From contig DKQD01000121.1 in NCBI GenBank assembly GCA_002474345.1, positions 1 to 27,600 on the forward strand: a stretch of DNA of 27,600 nt, in the 5' to 3' direction. The DNA comes from Bacteriovoracaceae bacterium UBA7317. GTDB taxonomy: Bacteria; Bdellovibrionota; Bacteriovoracia; Bacteriovoracales; Bacteriovoracaceae. Positions 16,387 to 23,616 of this stretch are shown here, piece after piece (position 1 is the first letter of the stretch; each line of letters starts with the position of its first letter). The translations under genes and the position numbers were made by a program. The notes beneath the pieces were generated by a model, which did no database searches, was not told the origin of the DNA, and worked only from the letters and a program-made list of their open reading frames with translations.

Positions 16387-17295
16387 ATGCTAAAATGGAA
16401 CAAAAAATGTGTCAAAGAGATGGTATATTTAAAAAATTTTAGATTTTTAGAATCAATACAAGGATTTTTTCCGACTCTTTTTATTATTATTATCTTTAAT
16501 CCCTCTCCTTTTTTAACCTTTGATTACTTATACCTTTTCCCTCTTTTGATAGTTATTTTACTTAATCACCAGTTTGTTTATGTTATTAATGATTTTTACG
16601 ATTTCCCAACAGATTTAAATAATCCTAGAAAAACATATACAAGAAGTATTTCTCAGCAAAAGAGGTTAATCTTTATTTTTTTAATTATACTTATTAATCT
16701 ACTAACTTTTAAAATCTATAATAATCATCTGTCTATTTTAATCTTAAATAGCTTTTTTTTCTTTTTGGGTGTCCTTTACTCACACCCAGTGACCCATTTT
16801 AAAAGCAGTCGCCCCCTATCATTTCTTATTCACTTTGTTTATGGTTTTTTAGGATCAAGTATCGGCCATCTTATTCTTATCGATTTAAACTTAATTAAAA
16901 AAATTTCGCCTCTACTCTTTACTTTATCAGGAAGTATTTTTGGTTTTTTATTTCTTGCCGGTAATATTATGAGTGCAATCATAGATCAAAATATAGAACC
17001 TAATTCTTGGATAAAAAATTCGGCTCTTTTTCAATTGAATTATTATAAAAAAACTCTCTATTTATGTATCTTTTTATTGGCCATTTTTTACGTTTTACAG
17101 GTAAAAAAGCACACTATTTTACTTTTTCCATTTTTTTTAGCTATTTTTCTTTCTCTTCATAAGCTTTTTAATAAAGACTCTCTTTACAAAAAGAATCAAG
17201 AGGTATCAGTTTTGATTAGAGACAAAGTGAGGCTATATTTTTTCCTCTTTTTTATATTTCAACTTGCTTGTAGTTTTTATTTTTTTAAAGGGTAG
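16387..17295 (+). CDS. UbiA-superfamily membrane protein, degenerate second motif
   Basis: 302-residue polytopic membrane protein with a recognisable first UbiA motif, INDFYDFPTD (67-76), and a YSHPVTHFKS loop (131-140) at the position of the usual YSxPP. The second Asp-rich motif is altered: the region NIMSAIIDQNIE (193-204) has one Asp and a Glu instead of DxxxD. The enzyme may therefore have changed specificity or reduced activity. The start is uncertain: ATG at 16387 leaves almost no leader because the divergent gene starts 6 bases away, and ATG at 16420 gives a shorter protein still containing all motifs. It ends 4 bases before the next gene, so the two are an operon. UbiA relatives next to small membrane proteins make lycopene elongases in some carotenoid clusters; that reading is speculative here. 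Confidence 0.75.
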   Translation: MLKWNKKCVKEMVYLKNFRFLESIQGFFPTLFIIIIFNPSPFLTFDYLYLFPLLIVILLNHQFVYVINDFYDFPTDLNNPRKTYTRSISQQKRLIFIFLIILINLLTFKIYNNHLSILILNSFFFFLGVLYSHPVTHFKSSRPLSFLIHFVYGFLGSSIGHLILIDLNLIKKISPLLFTLSGSIFGFLFLAGNIMSAIIDQNIEPNSWIKNSALFQLNYYKKTLYLCIFLLAIFYVLQVKKHTILLFPFFLAIFLSLHKLFNKDSLYKKNQEVSVLIRDKVRLYFFLFFIFQLACSFYFFKG

Positions 17296-17299
17296 AGAA

Positions 17300-17845
17300 A
17301 TGACACTTTTTTTTGAATCTTTCATACTCTTGGTATGGTTTTTAATTTTTAATTGGGAAAGAAGGAAGAAAAACCAGTTAGAACAGTTTATCTTGCTTTA
17401 CAGTCTTCCAATGACATTTATTTTGGAAGTCATAAACGATGTTTACTTTGGTTCTTTAGGTATGATTTATCCTCATTCATTTTTTTACCTTAGACCTTTT
17501 AACTTCCCAATTCCAATTATACTATCTGGAAGTCTTTATTGCTGGGCCTTACATAAATTATCATTAAAAGCGTCCTCATTAGATTTAAAAACAGAAAGGC
17601 CAAACCTAGTTTATTTTATAATGATCATGATCCTTTTAAACTCTTGGTATTTTATTGAGCAAATCGGTCAAAGTAGTGGCTATTGGATGAGAATAGGGGG
17701 AATCCAATATACTAATATCGTTATCACGCTTACTTACTTTTTTTACTTTTCCTTTACTATGCCCTCAATCATTTTTTCAATTCTCACCCTTAAATTTTTA
17801 AATAAAGGCAAAGAAGAAAAGGACTGCTCCACACATTGTATTTGA
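17300..17845 (+). CDS. Small polytopic membrane protein, possibly carotenoid hydratase-like
   Basis: 181-residue protein with about five hydrophobic segments. ATG at 17300 is chosen because AAAGGG lies 7 bases upstream; the frame can be opened further to a TTG at 17264 but that would overlap the preceding gene. I cannot assign a family with confidence. The order of an acidic residue in helix 2 (LEVIND), a Tyr-rich loop (MIYPHSFFYL), a PIPII..GSLYCW helix, and a later helix with W..IEQIG..SGYW followed by GGIQYTN resembles the arrangement in DUF422/CruF carotenoid hydratases, but this is recalled pattern similarity only. Its tight coupling with a UbiA-like gene would fit such a role, since lycopene elongase (UbiA) and CruF neighbours are known in halophilic archaea. 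Confidence 0.7.
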   Translation: MTLFFESFILLVWFLIFNWERRKKNQLEQFILLYSLPMTFILEVINDVYFGSLGMIYPHSFFYLRPFNFPIPIILSGSLYCWALHKLSLKASSLDLKTERPNLVYFIMIMILLNSWYFIEQIGQSSGYWMRIGGIQYTNIVITLTYFFYFSFTMPSIIFSILTLKFLNKGKEEKDCSTHCI

Positions 17846-17886
17846 AAGGTCTTCGGGTTAAACTGGCCCTAGAAAGAGGTTAGAGT

Positions 17887-18387
17887 ATGCTAAAAAAATT
17901 ACTATGGGACTGGATTCCTCAAAGAGTACAAGACAACCTAATTTTGAGGTACATAGGATTTTTTAAAATTCCTCTTGTAAATTTCGTCGGACTTAAAATG
18001 GTCAAAAGAGATGAAAAAAAGTGCACCCTCTCTATGCCTCTTAATAGAAAAACAAAGAACCATGTTAATTCTGTTTATTTTGCTTGCATGACAGCTGGAG
18101 CTGATTTAACAGCGGGCTTTCCTGTTATTCTTGAAGTTCTAAGGATTAAAAAAAATATCGTACCAATCTTTAAAGATATGAGTGCAGAGTTCTACAAAAG
18201 GGCCGAAGGTGAAACTCACTTCACGAGTGAACAAAACCAAGAAATCAAAGACCTTATTCAAAAAGCCCTTTCAACCGGCGAAAGACACAATATCCCAGTC
18301 ATTATTACCGCCACAGTACCCAAAGTCCTCGGAGATGAACCTGTTGCTAAATTTACGTTAAATCTATCGTTGAAAGTTAAACCATAG
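17887..18387 (+). CDS. DUF4442/PaaI-like hotdog-fold protein
   Basis: 166-residue cytoplasmic protein resembling DUF4442 hotdog-fold proteins, distant relatives of PaaI and YiiD acyl-CoA thioesterases. Visible landmarks are the N-terminal helix with WIPQRVQDNL (9-18), an LSMPLNRKTKNHVNSVYFACMTAGAD region (48-73) corresponding to the hotdog helix and substrate loop, and beta strands ending in AKFTLNLSLKV. In PaaI-type enzymes the N..G..HGG loop holds the catalytic Asp; here the equivalent may be D73 or E83, which I cannot decide. The ATG follows AGAGGTTAGAG. It lies 41 bases downstream of the membrane-protein pair and converges on the NUDIX gene with a 4-base gap and no visible terminator. Confidence 0.7.
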   Translation: MLKKLLWDWIPQRVQDNLILRYIGFFKIPLVNFVGLKMVKRDEKKCTLSMPLNRKTKNHVNSVYFACMTAGADLTAGFPVILEVLRIKKNIVPIFKDMSAEFYKRAEGETHFTSEQNQEIKDLIQKALSTGERHNIPVIITATVPKVLGDEPVAKFTLNLSLKVKP

Positions 18388-18391
18388 ATGA

Positions 18392-18949
18392 TTAAAATTT
18401 CTGATCAATGGACATTCGAAGAATTAAATTATCCTCTCTTTTTTTATTTCTTTCCGAATATGGGAAGTTTTTAAAATAAAACCTAAGCGTTTCTTTAATC
18501 GACTCAAAGGCCAAATCATCCCATGGTATTTCTTCTTCACTAAACAGTTTAGCATCCAAGCTTTCTACTCCAGGAGAAAAAGAGTTTCCCTTTAAGCTTG
18601 AAAGATAAATTATATAAACTTGAGAAATATGAACGATATCTATTACAGACAAAAGCCTTTCAACCTTTATTTCAGCATTAACTTCCTCCCTTACCTCTCT
18701 AATGGCCCCATTTTCTGTACTTTCTTTAAGTTCCAAAAAACCTGCAGGAATAGTCCAGAAGTTTTCTCTAGGAGGAATGGCCCTTTTTGCCAATAGGACT
18801 TTCTCCCCCTGATAGATTAGAGAACCTGAAATTATTTTTGGGTTAACATAATGAATTGCCCCACAGCTTGGACAACAGGCCCTTTTTATATTATCGCCTT
18901 CCGGCACCTTATAAATAACTTTTTCACCACAATCAGAGCAAAACTTCAT
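18392..18949 (-). CDS. NUDIX hydrolase with N-terminal zinc ribbon
   Basis: 185-residue protein that begins with a four-Cys zinc ribbon (CSDC at 4-7, CPSC at 26-29) and continues into a NUDIX domain. The NUDIX box is G70 FLELK E76 x7 R84 E85 V R E88 E89, matching GX5EX7REUXEE with the final Gly replaced by Asn. Related proteins hydrolyse nucleoside diphosphate derivatives such as NADH, ADP-ribose or FAD; the exact substrate is not readable. The start is ATG at 18949: AGGAAC lies at the right distance (18956-18961) and the zinc ribbon begins at once. A longer frame up to 19018 would overlap the upstream LysM gene and lacks a ribosome site. It follows that gene after 22 bases on the same strand. 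Confidence 0.88.
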   Translation of the reverse strand: MKFCSDCGEKVIYKVPEGDNIKRACCPSCGAIHYVNPKIISGSLIYQGEKVLLAKRAIPPRENFWTIPAGFLELKESTENGAIREVREEVNAEIKVERLLSVIDIVHISQVYIIYLSSLKGNSFSPGVESLDAKLFSEEEIPWDDLAFESIKETLRFYFKNFPYSERNKKREDNLILRMSIDQKF

Positions 18950-18971
18950 AAAAGAGTTCCTAAAATTAATT

Positions 18972-19604
18972 TTATAGCTTGAGGGCCTTTGAGTCGTAAA
19001 AAAGTGTAAATCCAGCAAAGATTAAATTTGGGTTTTTTATCATTAATTTATTTCTCTTAAATATTTTTTTCCACTTTTTCGAAGTACCATAAATTTTTTG
19101 AGAAATTTTTGTCAAGAAATCTCCTTTTTTAATCATGTAGGGATTTCCTTCTGGAGGCCAGGGACTTTCTGTTTTCAATTTAAAAAACTTAAGATTCATC
19201 CCTATATCAAGATCGTATCCTTTGCCCAAGAAGCCTTGATTCCATTTAGCAAGTTCTTTCCAGAAATGGTAGTCTCCAAAGAGCTTAAAAGCTATAAGCA
19301 TCAAAGTATCGCCTCCGACAACTTCATATTGTTCTTCTTCACCAAAAAAGTTTTTAGGGAATCCTTCTTTTTTCTTATGAGCAGCAGCAATCATCGGAAC
19401 TTTATCTTTTATTATTTTTGTGATCGGCTTTAAATTCTCTTTAGTGAATTCTTGTCTTTTTTTGGCCAGCTTAGGCGAGTTTTTTAAAAAGTTTTTTTTA
19501 TCAGGTAAAAAACTAAAGGAATCTTTTATTGGATGTGGCTCATAGAGAATCCCCAATATCAACAGCATTGTGACGAATAGGGAACTAATAAATGGAAAGG
19601 GCAC
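18972..19604 (-). CDS. Envelope protein with two LysM domains
   Basis: 210-residue protein with an N-terminal hydrophobic segment (about 4-21) serving as signal or membrane anchor, a basic spacer (35-85) and two LysM domains. LysM1 is about 93-142 (YEVVGGDTLMLIAFKLFGD, then W..N). LysM2 is about 156-203 (YMIKKGDFLTKISQKIYG, then W..IF..N, then PNLIFAGFTL). LysM modules bind N-acetylglucosamine in peptidoglycan, so it probably sits in the periplasm on the cell wall. No catalytic domain is visible. The GTG start is secured by AGGAGG at 19610-19615 with a 5-base spacer. It is the first gene of a pair with the NUDIX hydrolase and is divergent from rlmN. Confidence 0.85.
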   Translation of the reverse strand: MPFPFISSLFVTMLLILGILYEPHPIKDSFSFLPDKKNFLKNSPKLAKKRQEFTKENLKPITKIIKDKVPMIAAAHKKKEGFPKNFFGEEEQYEVVGGDTLMLIAFKLFGDYHFWKELAKWNQGFLGKGYDLDIGMNLKFFKLKTESPWPPEGNPYMIKKGDFLTKISQKIYGTSKKWKKIFKRNKLMIKNPNLIFAGFTLFYDSKALKL

Positions 19605-19609
19605 TCTCC

Positions 19610-19615
19610 CCTCCT
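19610..19615 (-). promoter_or_regulatory. Strong Shine-Dalgarno deciding a GTG start
   Basis: AGGAGG on the minus strand, 5 bases before the GTG of the LysM gene, within AGAGGAGGGGAGA. It is one of the few perfect ribosome-binding sites in the window and fixes this start at 19604. Confidence 0.8.
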
Positions 19616-19745
19616 CTAAAGGATATGATCACGACCAATATACCCTTCTATTTTACCTTTTTTCAGCGCACAAAATAACACCTTGCAACAACTTCCCCAT
19701 TTTATTAACGAGTTCAAATAGACGGTATCCCTAAAAAAGAGTATT

Positions 19746-20846
19746 TTGCACAGGCTTATGAGAGAGTGGTCCCGGAGTAAACCTTTGAAGCAATCTTTTT
19801 TTAATTTTACTTTAGAAGAATTAGCGACTCCTTCTTCCAAAAACAGGACTTCTCTTCCTACTTTTTGGGCAAAAGAAGCCTTTAAGAAAGTCTATGTGGA
19901 TCTAAACACTAATATCAAACAATGGAACTTCCCCACCCAGTGGGAAACTTGGTTGCAAGAAGAAGTATCATTTGACCTTTTTAAAGAGGTTAAGATTCAG
20001 CAATCAAATGACCAGACAACAAAGTTTCTTTTTTCACTTGAAGATAAAAAGTTAATTGAAACAGTCCTTATTCCATTTCGAAACCACTATTCACTTTGCC
20101 TTTCAACCCAAGTTGGTTGTGCATTTGGTTGCACTTTTTGTTTTACAGGAAAAAAGGGACTTTTACGAAACCTTAAAACGCCTGAGATTGTAGGCCAGGT
20201 TTTGTTCATTAAAAAATGGATTTCAGAAAATAAAAAGATCATGATAAAACCCCTCAAGAATATTATGTATATGGGACAGGGAGAACCCCTCCACAACTTT
20301 GAAGCGGTCAAAAAAGCATCCCAAATATTTTTAGAACCAAGGGGTTTAAATTTTGCACCAAGAAAAATTTCCCTTTCCACAGTAGGCCACATCCCCGCAC
20401 TTAAAAGGTGGAGTGAGTTACCACCCATTAACCTATCAGTCTCGCTCCATGCCGCAACGGATGAATTGAGGGATAGGATTATGCCTATTAATAAAAACTA
20501 TGGTCTGAAAGGTCTTGTAAAAACACTTAAGGACATTTCCTTTAGCGGAAGAAAAAAAATTTCCTTCGAATACATCATGATCCAAGGGCAAAATGACCGA
20601 GAGCAAGACATCCACCATTTGGTAGAACTTCTTAAAGACCTCCCGTGCCAAATTAACCTCATACCAACAAATTCTTTCCCAGGCTCCTCTTTTCAAAGCA
20701 GCCCCCTCACCCATATTTACGAATTTAAACAACGTCTAGTAAAGCAAGGTCTCTTTACAACTGTGAGGAAGACGAAAGGAGATGACATCCTTGCTGCCTG
20801 CGGTCAACTTAACGACTCCTTTAATCTTTCGATTGCAGATATTTAA
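19746..20846 (+). CDS. rlmN: RlmN-type radical SAM 23S rRNA/tRNA A2503 C2-methyltransferase
   Basis: 366-residue cytoplasmic enzyme that methylates C2 of A2503 in 23S rRNA and, in many bacteria, A37 of some tRNAs. The radical-SAM cluster is C125-x3-C129-x2-C132 (CAFGCTFC). The two catalytic cysteines of RlmN are present: C118 in LCLSTQVGC and C352 in GDDILAACGQL. The SAM-contact loop reads MGQGEPLHN (176-184) where E. coli has MGMGEPL, and NLSVSLHAATDELRDRIMPINK is typical. Cfr proteins share these traits but the overall wording is RlmN. The N-terminal helical domain is short. The start is uncertain: TTG at 19746 has AAGAG four bases before it, and ATG at 19758, four codons later, has AGG three bases before it. 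The redoxin gene follows closely. Confidence 0.93.
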   Translation: MHRLMREWSRSKPLKQSFFNFTLEELATPSSKNRTSLPTFWAKEAFKKVYVDLNTNIKQWNFPTQWETWLQEEVSFDLFKEVKIQQSNDQTTKFLFSLEDKKLIETVLIPFRNHYSLCLSTQVGCAFGCTFCFTGKKGLLRNLKTPEIVGQVLFIKKWISENKKIMIKPLKNIMYMGQGEPLHNFEAVKKASQIFLEPRGLNFAPRKISLSTVGHIPALKRWSELPPINLSVSLHAATDELRDRIMPINKNYGLKGLVKTLKDISFSGRKKISFEYIMIQGQNDREQDIHHLVELLKDLPCQINLIPTNSFPGSSFQSSPLTHIYEFKQRLVKQGLFTTVRKTKGDDILAACGQLNDSFNLSIADI

Positions 20847-20870
20847 AAGTTTTTGTATTATCCCGCTCCT

Positions 20871-21467
20871 ATGAAAAAGACCTTTCACTCGATTTTATTT
20901 TTTTTAATGATAATGGCGCCTCTAACAAATGTCAGGGCTTCTCTTTCAGAACCAAAAAACTTTAACCTTCCAAAAAAAGTAGAGGCCTTTAACCTTCTCC
21001 AAAACAAAATGTTTAAATGGGATTTTAAAAAATCAGTTTCACAAAAAGACCTTAAAGGAACCGTTATTTCCTTCCTATCCTCAAAATGCCCATGTTCAAA
21101 TTCGCACTTGATCCACCTAATGGATTTACAAGAAAAATTCCCCCAATTTTTATTTATTGGAATCAATTCAAATAAAAAAGGCATCAAAAAAGAAATCCAA
21201 TCCTTTTTTAAAAAAAAAGGCCTATCCTTTCCCATTCTATTTGATAAAAATTTGAAGCTAGCAAACTCTTTTAGGGCCATTAAAACACCCCACACCTTTG
21301 TAGTAAGTGAACAAGGCAAACTACTCTTCCATGGTGGAATTACAAACTCAATTAACTTTAAATTTGCAACAAAATTTTACCTTAGAGAGTCTCTTTCAAG
21401 GTTAAGCAATAAGAAACCTCTCGAAAAAATTTATGCTCGTGCCATTGGATGTTCTATAACAAGATAA
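20871..21467 (+). CDS. Exported redoxin/thioredoxin-fold protein with CPC motif
   Basis: 198-residue protein with a signal peptide (MKKTFHSILFFLMIMAPL, cleavage probably after VRA) and a thioredoxin fold of the redoxin/AhpC-TSA type. The active-site motif is SSKCPCSNSH with C73 and C75 (CPC instead of CxxC), the cis-Pro loop is KTPHTFVV (P140), and the C-terminus IGCSITR (C194) matches a conserved GCSIK-type ending of this subfamily. Likely a periplasmic thiol oxidoreductase or peroxidase-like protein. ATG at 20871 is preferred because the signal peptide begins there; a TTG at 20853 would add six residues. No clear Shine-Dalgarno is visible. It opens a four-gene envelope cluster. Confidence 0.8.
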   Translation: MKKTFHSILFFLMIMAPLTNVRASLSEPKNFNLPKKVEAFNLLQNKMFKWDFKKSVSQKDLKGTVISFLSSKCPCSNSHLIHLMDLQEKFPQFLFIGINSNKKGIKKEIQSFFKKKGLSFPILFDKNLKLANSFRAIKTPHTFVVSEQGKLLFHGGITNSINFKFATKFYLRESLSRLSNKKPLEKIYARAIGCSITR

Positions 21468-21503
21468 ATTAATAAACAGTCTATTATAATATGGAATAAC
21501 ATT

Positions 21504-22001
21504 ATGACCTTTTTTCTAAAACAATCATTTATTTTGATATCACTTCTCATCTTTAGTGGTTGTGGACCCGCTTTTTTACAAGGAACAAATACACCCTCAT
21601 CTCAAAGTGATTTTAAAAAGAAAGAGAAAGAAACCATTAAATTGGAATTTGAAAAGCTTGGTGTTGTAGGACATTTTTCTTGGCTTAAAGGCCCTTTTCC
21701 AAGCTCATCCAAAGAATCATCATTTCGTATTGCTTTTAAAGATCAGAGAGGTAACTTCACTCAATTAATTGACTCTTATGAGTTTAGGATCTTTATCATC
21801 ATGCCCTCGATGGGTCATGGCCCGGCAGACACTGGCATATTCGAACGCATTGAACCACACTTGTATGTTAACAAAGAGCTCTATTTTAATATGGAGGGAG
21901 ATTGGCAGATTTTTGTTGATGTTTGCCTAAAAAACGAAGACTCATGTCAAGGTAATAACCTTATTGACAGTTCATCTTATTTTTTTGAAATGGGATCATA
22001 A
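21504..22001 (+). CDS. Lipoprotein with FixH/YtkA-like MPSMGHG domain
   Basis: 165-residue lipoprotein: signal peptide with lipobox LIFSGC, lipidated at C20. After a spacer comes a beta-sandwich-like domain with IIMPSMGHGPAD (98-109) and later ELYFNMEGDWQIFVDVC (125-141), the pattern of YtkA/FixH-like periplasmic domains, which have a P-x-MxH signature and are often linked to copper or cytochrome oxidase maturation. Met100, Met103 and His105 could bind Cu(I). Cys141 and Cys148 may pair. The ATG has only a weak GGA upstream. A TATAAT at 21485-21490 lies just upstream without a matching -35. Function in metal handling is inferred from the motif and from the neighbours. Confidence 0.7.
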   Translation: MTFFLKQSFILISLLIFSGCGPAFLQGTNTPSSQSDFKKKEKETIKLEFEKLGVVGHFSWLKGPFPSSSKESSFRIAFKDQRGNFTQLIDSYEFRIFIIMPSMGHGPADTGIFERIEPHLYVNKELYFNMEGDWQIFVDVCLKNEDSCQGNNLIDSSSYFFEMGS

Positions 22002-22034
22002 TACGTCATAAAAACAAAAGAAACTGACTCAGAA

Positions 22035-22970
22035 ATGAAAAGAAAACCTAAGTACCTGGCCCCGATCCTATTTTGGTCCTCTCTTCTTTTTTTTCCCTTA
22101 AAAATTATGGGGGCATCCTGCTGTGGGAGCGGTTCTAGTCTTCCCTCACTCATTACTGGTGACACTCGAACGCAAATAAACCTTTCAATGACAAGGTCAA
22201 AACTTTTAGGTAAACAGCTATCGAACTTTAAGGAAACAATTTGGACCCCTTCAGATGACAGTAAAACACAAAAAATTTTTTTACAGGGCTCATACCTTTT
22301 TGATAACTATATTCAAATAGGGCTGGGATTACCTTATTTTTTTAAACAAAATTATGAAAATAGAATTAGAAAGTCCAATCAGTATTTTGGAGATGTAGAG
22401 CTTCAAGCAGCTTATGAAGTTCTTCCTGAGGTTTTTTACTCTAATTGGTTACCCAGAGTCTTCATCTTTTCAAAAATAACCGTTCCAACAGGGTCATCAA
22501 TTTACGAAAAAGAATCTTATGATAAAGTTGAAGTTACTGGACAAGGCCACTCCTCTGTCTCTCTCGGTGCTTTATTTCTTAAAGCAAAATCGTCTATAGA
22601 TATACAATTTATGGCCGAAATTCACAAAGGCCTTAAGCGAAGGTTTACAAAAAGAAAACTTCTTCTTGAACCAGGTCTTGGAGCAAGTGCCCTTCTTTCC
22701 GCAGGTTTTTCTCCCAGTAATAATCCATGGAGGTGGGGAATAAGTTTATCACCAAACTATGAAGGACCACAAACACTTACTTTTTCAAATAAAAGTTTTA
22801 AAACTGATTACGAATTTTATTGGGATACGACGGCCAGTGGAAGCTATCTCTACTCAAGGTATACTTCTTTTCACTTTGCTATAACTGACCAAACGATTTT
22901 AGGTCCTGTTCACAACACATCTCTTTCAAGAACATTTTCTTTAAATGTTCAAAAAAGGTGGCCGCTTTAA
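22035..22970 (+). CDS. Outer-membrane beta-barrel candidate with CCGSG N-terminus
   Basis: 311-residue exported protein. The signal peptide (about 1-27, ending IMGA) is followed at once by SCCGSGSSLPSLITGDTRTQ (28-47). A CC motif followed by small residues and LPxLITGDxRxQ recurs in uncharacterised barrel proteins of delta-type and other Gram-negative bacteria, by memory. The rest alternates polar and hydrophobic residues with frequent aromatic ends, for example GSYLFDNYIQIGLGLPYFF and WGISLSPNYEGPQTLTF, and ends in VQKRWPL. This looks like a transmembrane beta-barrel, although the terminal aromatic signature is imperfect. It could be a channel for metal or small solutes. Weak ribosome site; 33 bases after the lipoprotein gene. 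Confidence 0.7.
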   Translation: MKRKPKYLAPILFWSSLLFFPLKIMGASCCGSGSSLPSLITGDTRTQINLSMTRSKLLGKQLSNFKETIWTPSDDSKTQKIFLQGSYLFDNYIQIGLGLPYFFKQNYENRIRKSNQYFGDVELQAAYEVLPEVFYSNWLPRVFIFSKITVPTGSSIYEKESYDKVEVTGQGHSSVSLGALFLKAKSSIDIQFMAEIHKGLKRRFTKRKLLLEPGLGASALLSAGFSPSNNPWRWGISLSPNYEGPQTLTFSNKSFKTDYEFYWDTTASGSYLYSRYTSFHFAITDQTILGPVHNTSLSRTFSLNVQKRWPL

Positions 22971-23027
22971 CGGATTTTTTTATAACTAAAATTAATAAAC
23001 CCAAAAACCAAATTAATAGGAGAATCT

Positions 23028-23564
23028 ATGAAAATTCTAAACTTTAAATCCATTTTTTTTATGGCCTTATTACTATTCACTCCCCTTACATTCTCGCAAA
23101 CGATAGAAGACTATAATGAAAGCTGCCCCCTCTATTTTTCCGACTTGGATGTATGTGCAGAAATCAAATGGGTCAATGGCCCCAATTTACATGTTGGAAG
23201 ACACGGAAGAGGTCATAGAGGTTATCATTCAATGAATATAACTAAATACTCAACCCTTGATATTCTTTTCTACAAAGCAGGAGATAACTCATACACTCCT
23301 CTAAGCTTTCCGTTTATTAAAGTTTATCCATGGATGATTATGCATGGGATGGAACACGGCTCTAGGCCAGTTGTCATAAATAGACTTTCCAACGGATCCT
23401 ACAGAGTTTCAAAAATACTTTTCACAAAAATGAATCATGGTTTTTGGGAAATGAGGTTTAAAATAGATCAAACAATTGAGCAAAACTTTGACCCTAAAGC
23501 AGATTACAACCTTAAGTTCAAAGTAAAGTTCACTAACCCGACCACTCACAGACACCATCACTAA
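23028..23564 (+). CDS. Periplasmic His/Met-rich protein, possible copper binder
   Basis: 178-residue protein with a signal peptide (about 1-23, TFS|QTIED). It carries C33 and C43, a His/Arg/Gly stretch HVGRHGRGHRGYH (55-67), a Met/His motif WMIMHGMEHG (102-111), KMNHGFWEM (134-142), and ends in HRHHH. The middle part has the shape of a YtkA/FixH-like domain, like the lipoprotein two genes upstream. Met-His clusters in the periplasm usually bind Cu(I)/Cu(II). The ATG is preceded by AGGAG with 6-base spacing, the best ribosome site of the cluster. A Rho-independent terminator follows within 30 bases. The copper role is inference. Confidence 0.75.
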   Translation: MKILNFKSIFFMALLLFTPLTFSQTIEDYNESCPLYFSDLDVCAEIKWVNGPNLHVGRHGRGHRGYHSMNITKYSTLDILFYKAGDNSYTPLSFPFIKVYPWMIMHGMEHGSRPVVINRLSNGSYRVSKILFTKMNHGFWEMRFKIDQTIEQNFDPKADYNLKFKVKFTNPTTHRHHH

Positions 23565-23589
23565 GAATTGCTTATTTTAAACCTAAAGG

Positions 23590-23616
23590 CGACCTGGTAT
23601 TAACCCGGTCGTTTTT
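23590..23616 (+). terminator. Rho-independent terminator of the redoxin/metal cluster
   Basis: CGACCTGG (23590-23597) pairs with CCCGGTCG (23604-23611) with one internal mismatch and a 6-base loop, followed by TTTTT (23612-23616). It ends the plus-strand cluster and overlaps the last codons of the convergent CheY-like gene. Confidence 0.75.

Noticed and set aside
18949..19018. Longer start for the NUDIX protein (23 extra residues)
   Set aside because: It would overlap the LysM gene and lacks a ribosome site, whereas AGGAAC precedes the ATG at 18949, directly before the zinc ribbon.
19616..19840. 74-aa minus-strand open frame upstream of and overlapping the start of rlmN
   Set aside because: It overlaps the N-terminal coding region of a clear gene, has no recognisable family and an odd composition; best read as a chance frame in a divergent promoter gap.
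22955..22990. CCG-CTTTAA-CGG followed by a T-run at the end of the barrel gene
   Set aside because: The stem is only three pairs; too weak for a terminator, and the next gene appears to belong to the same cluster.
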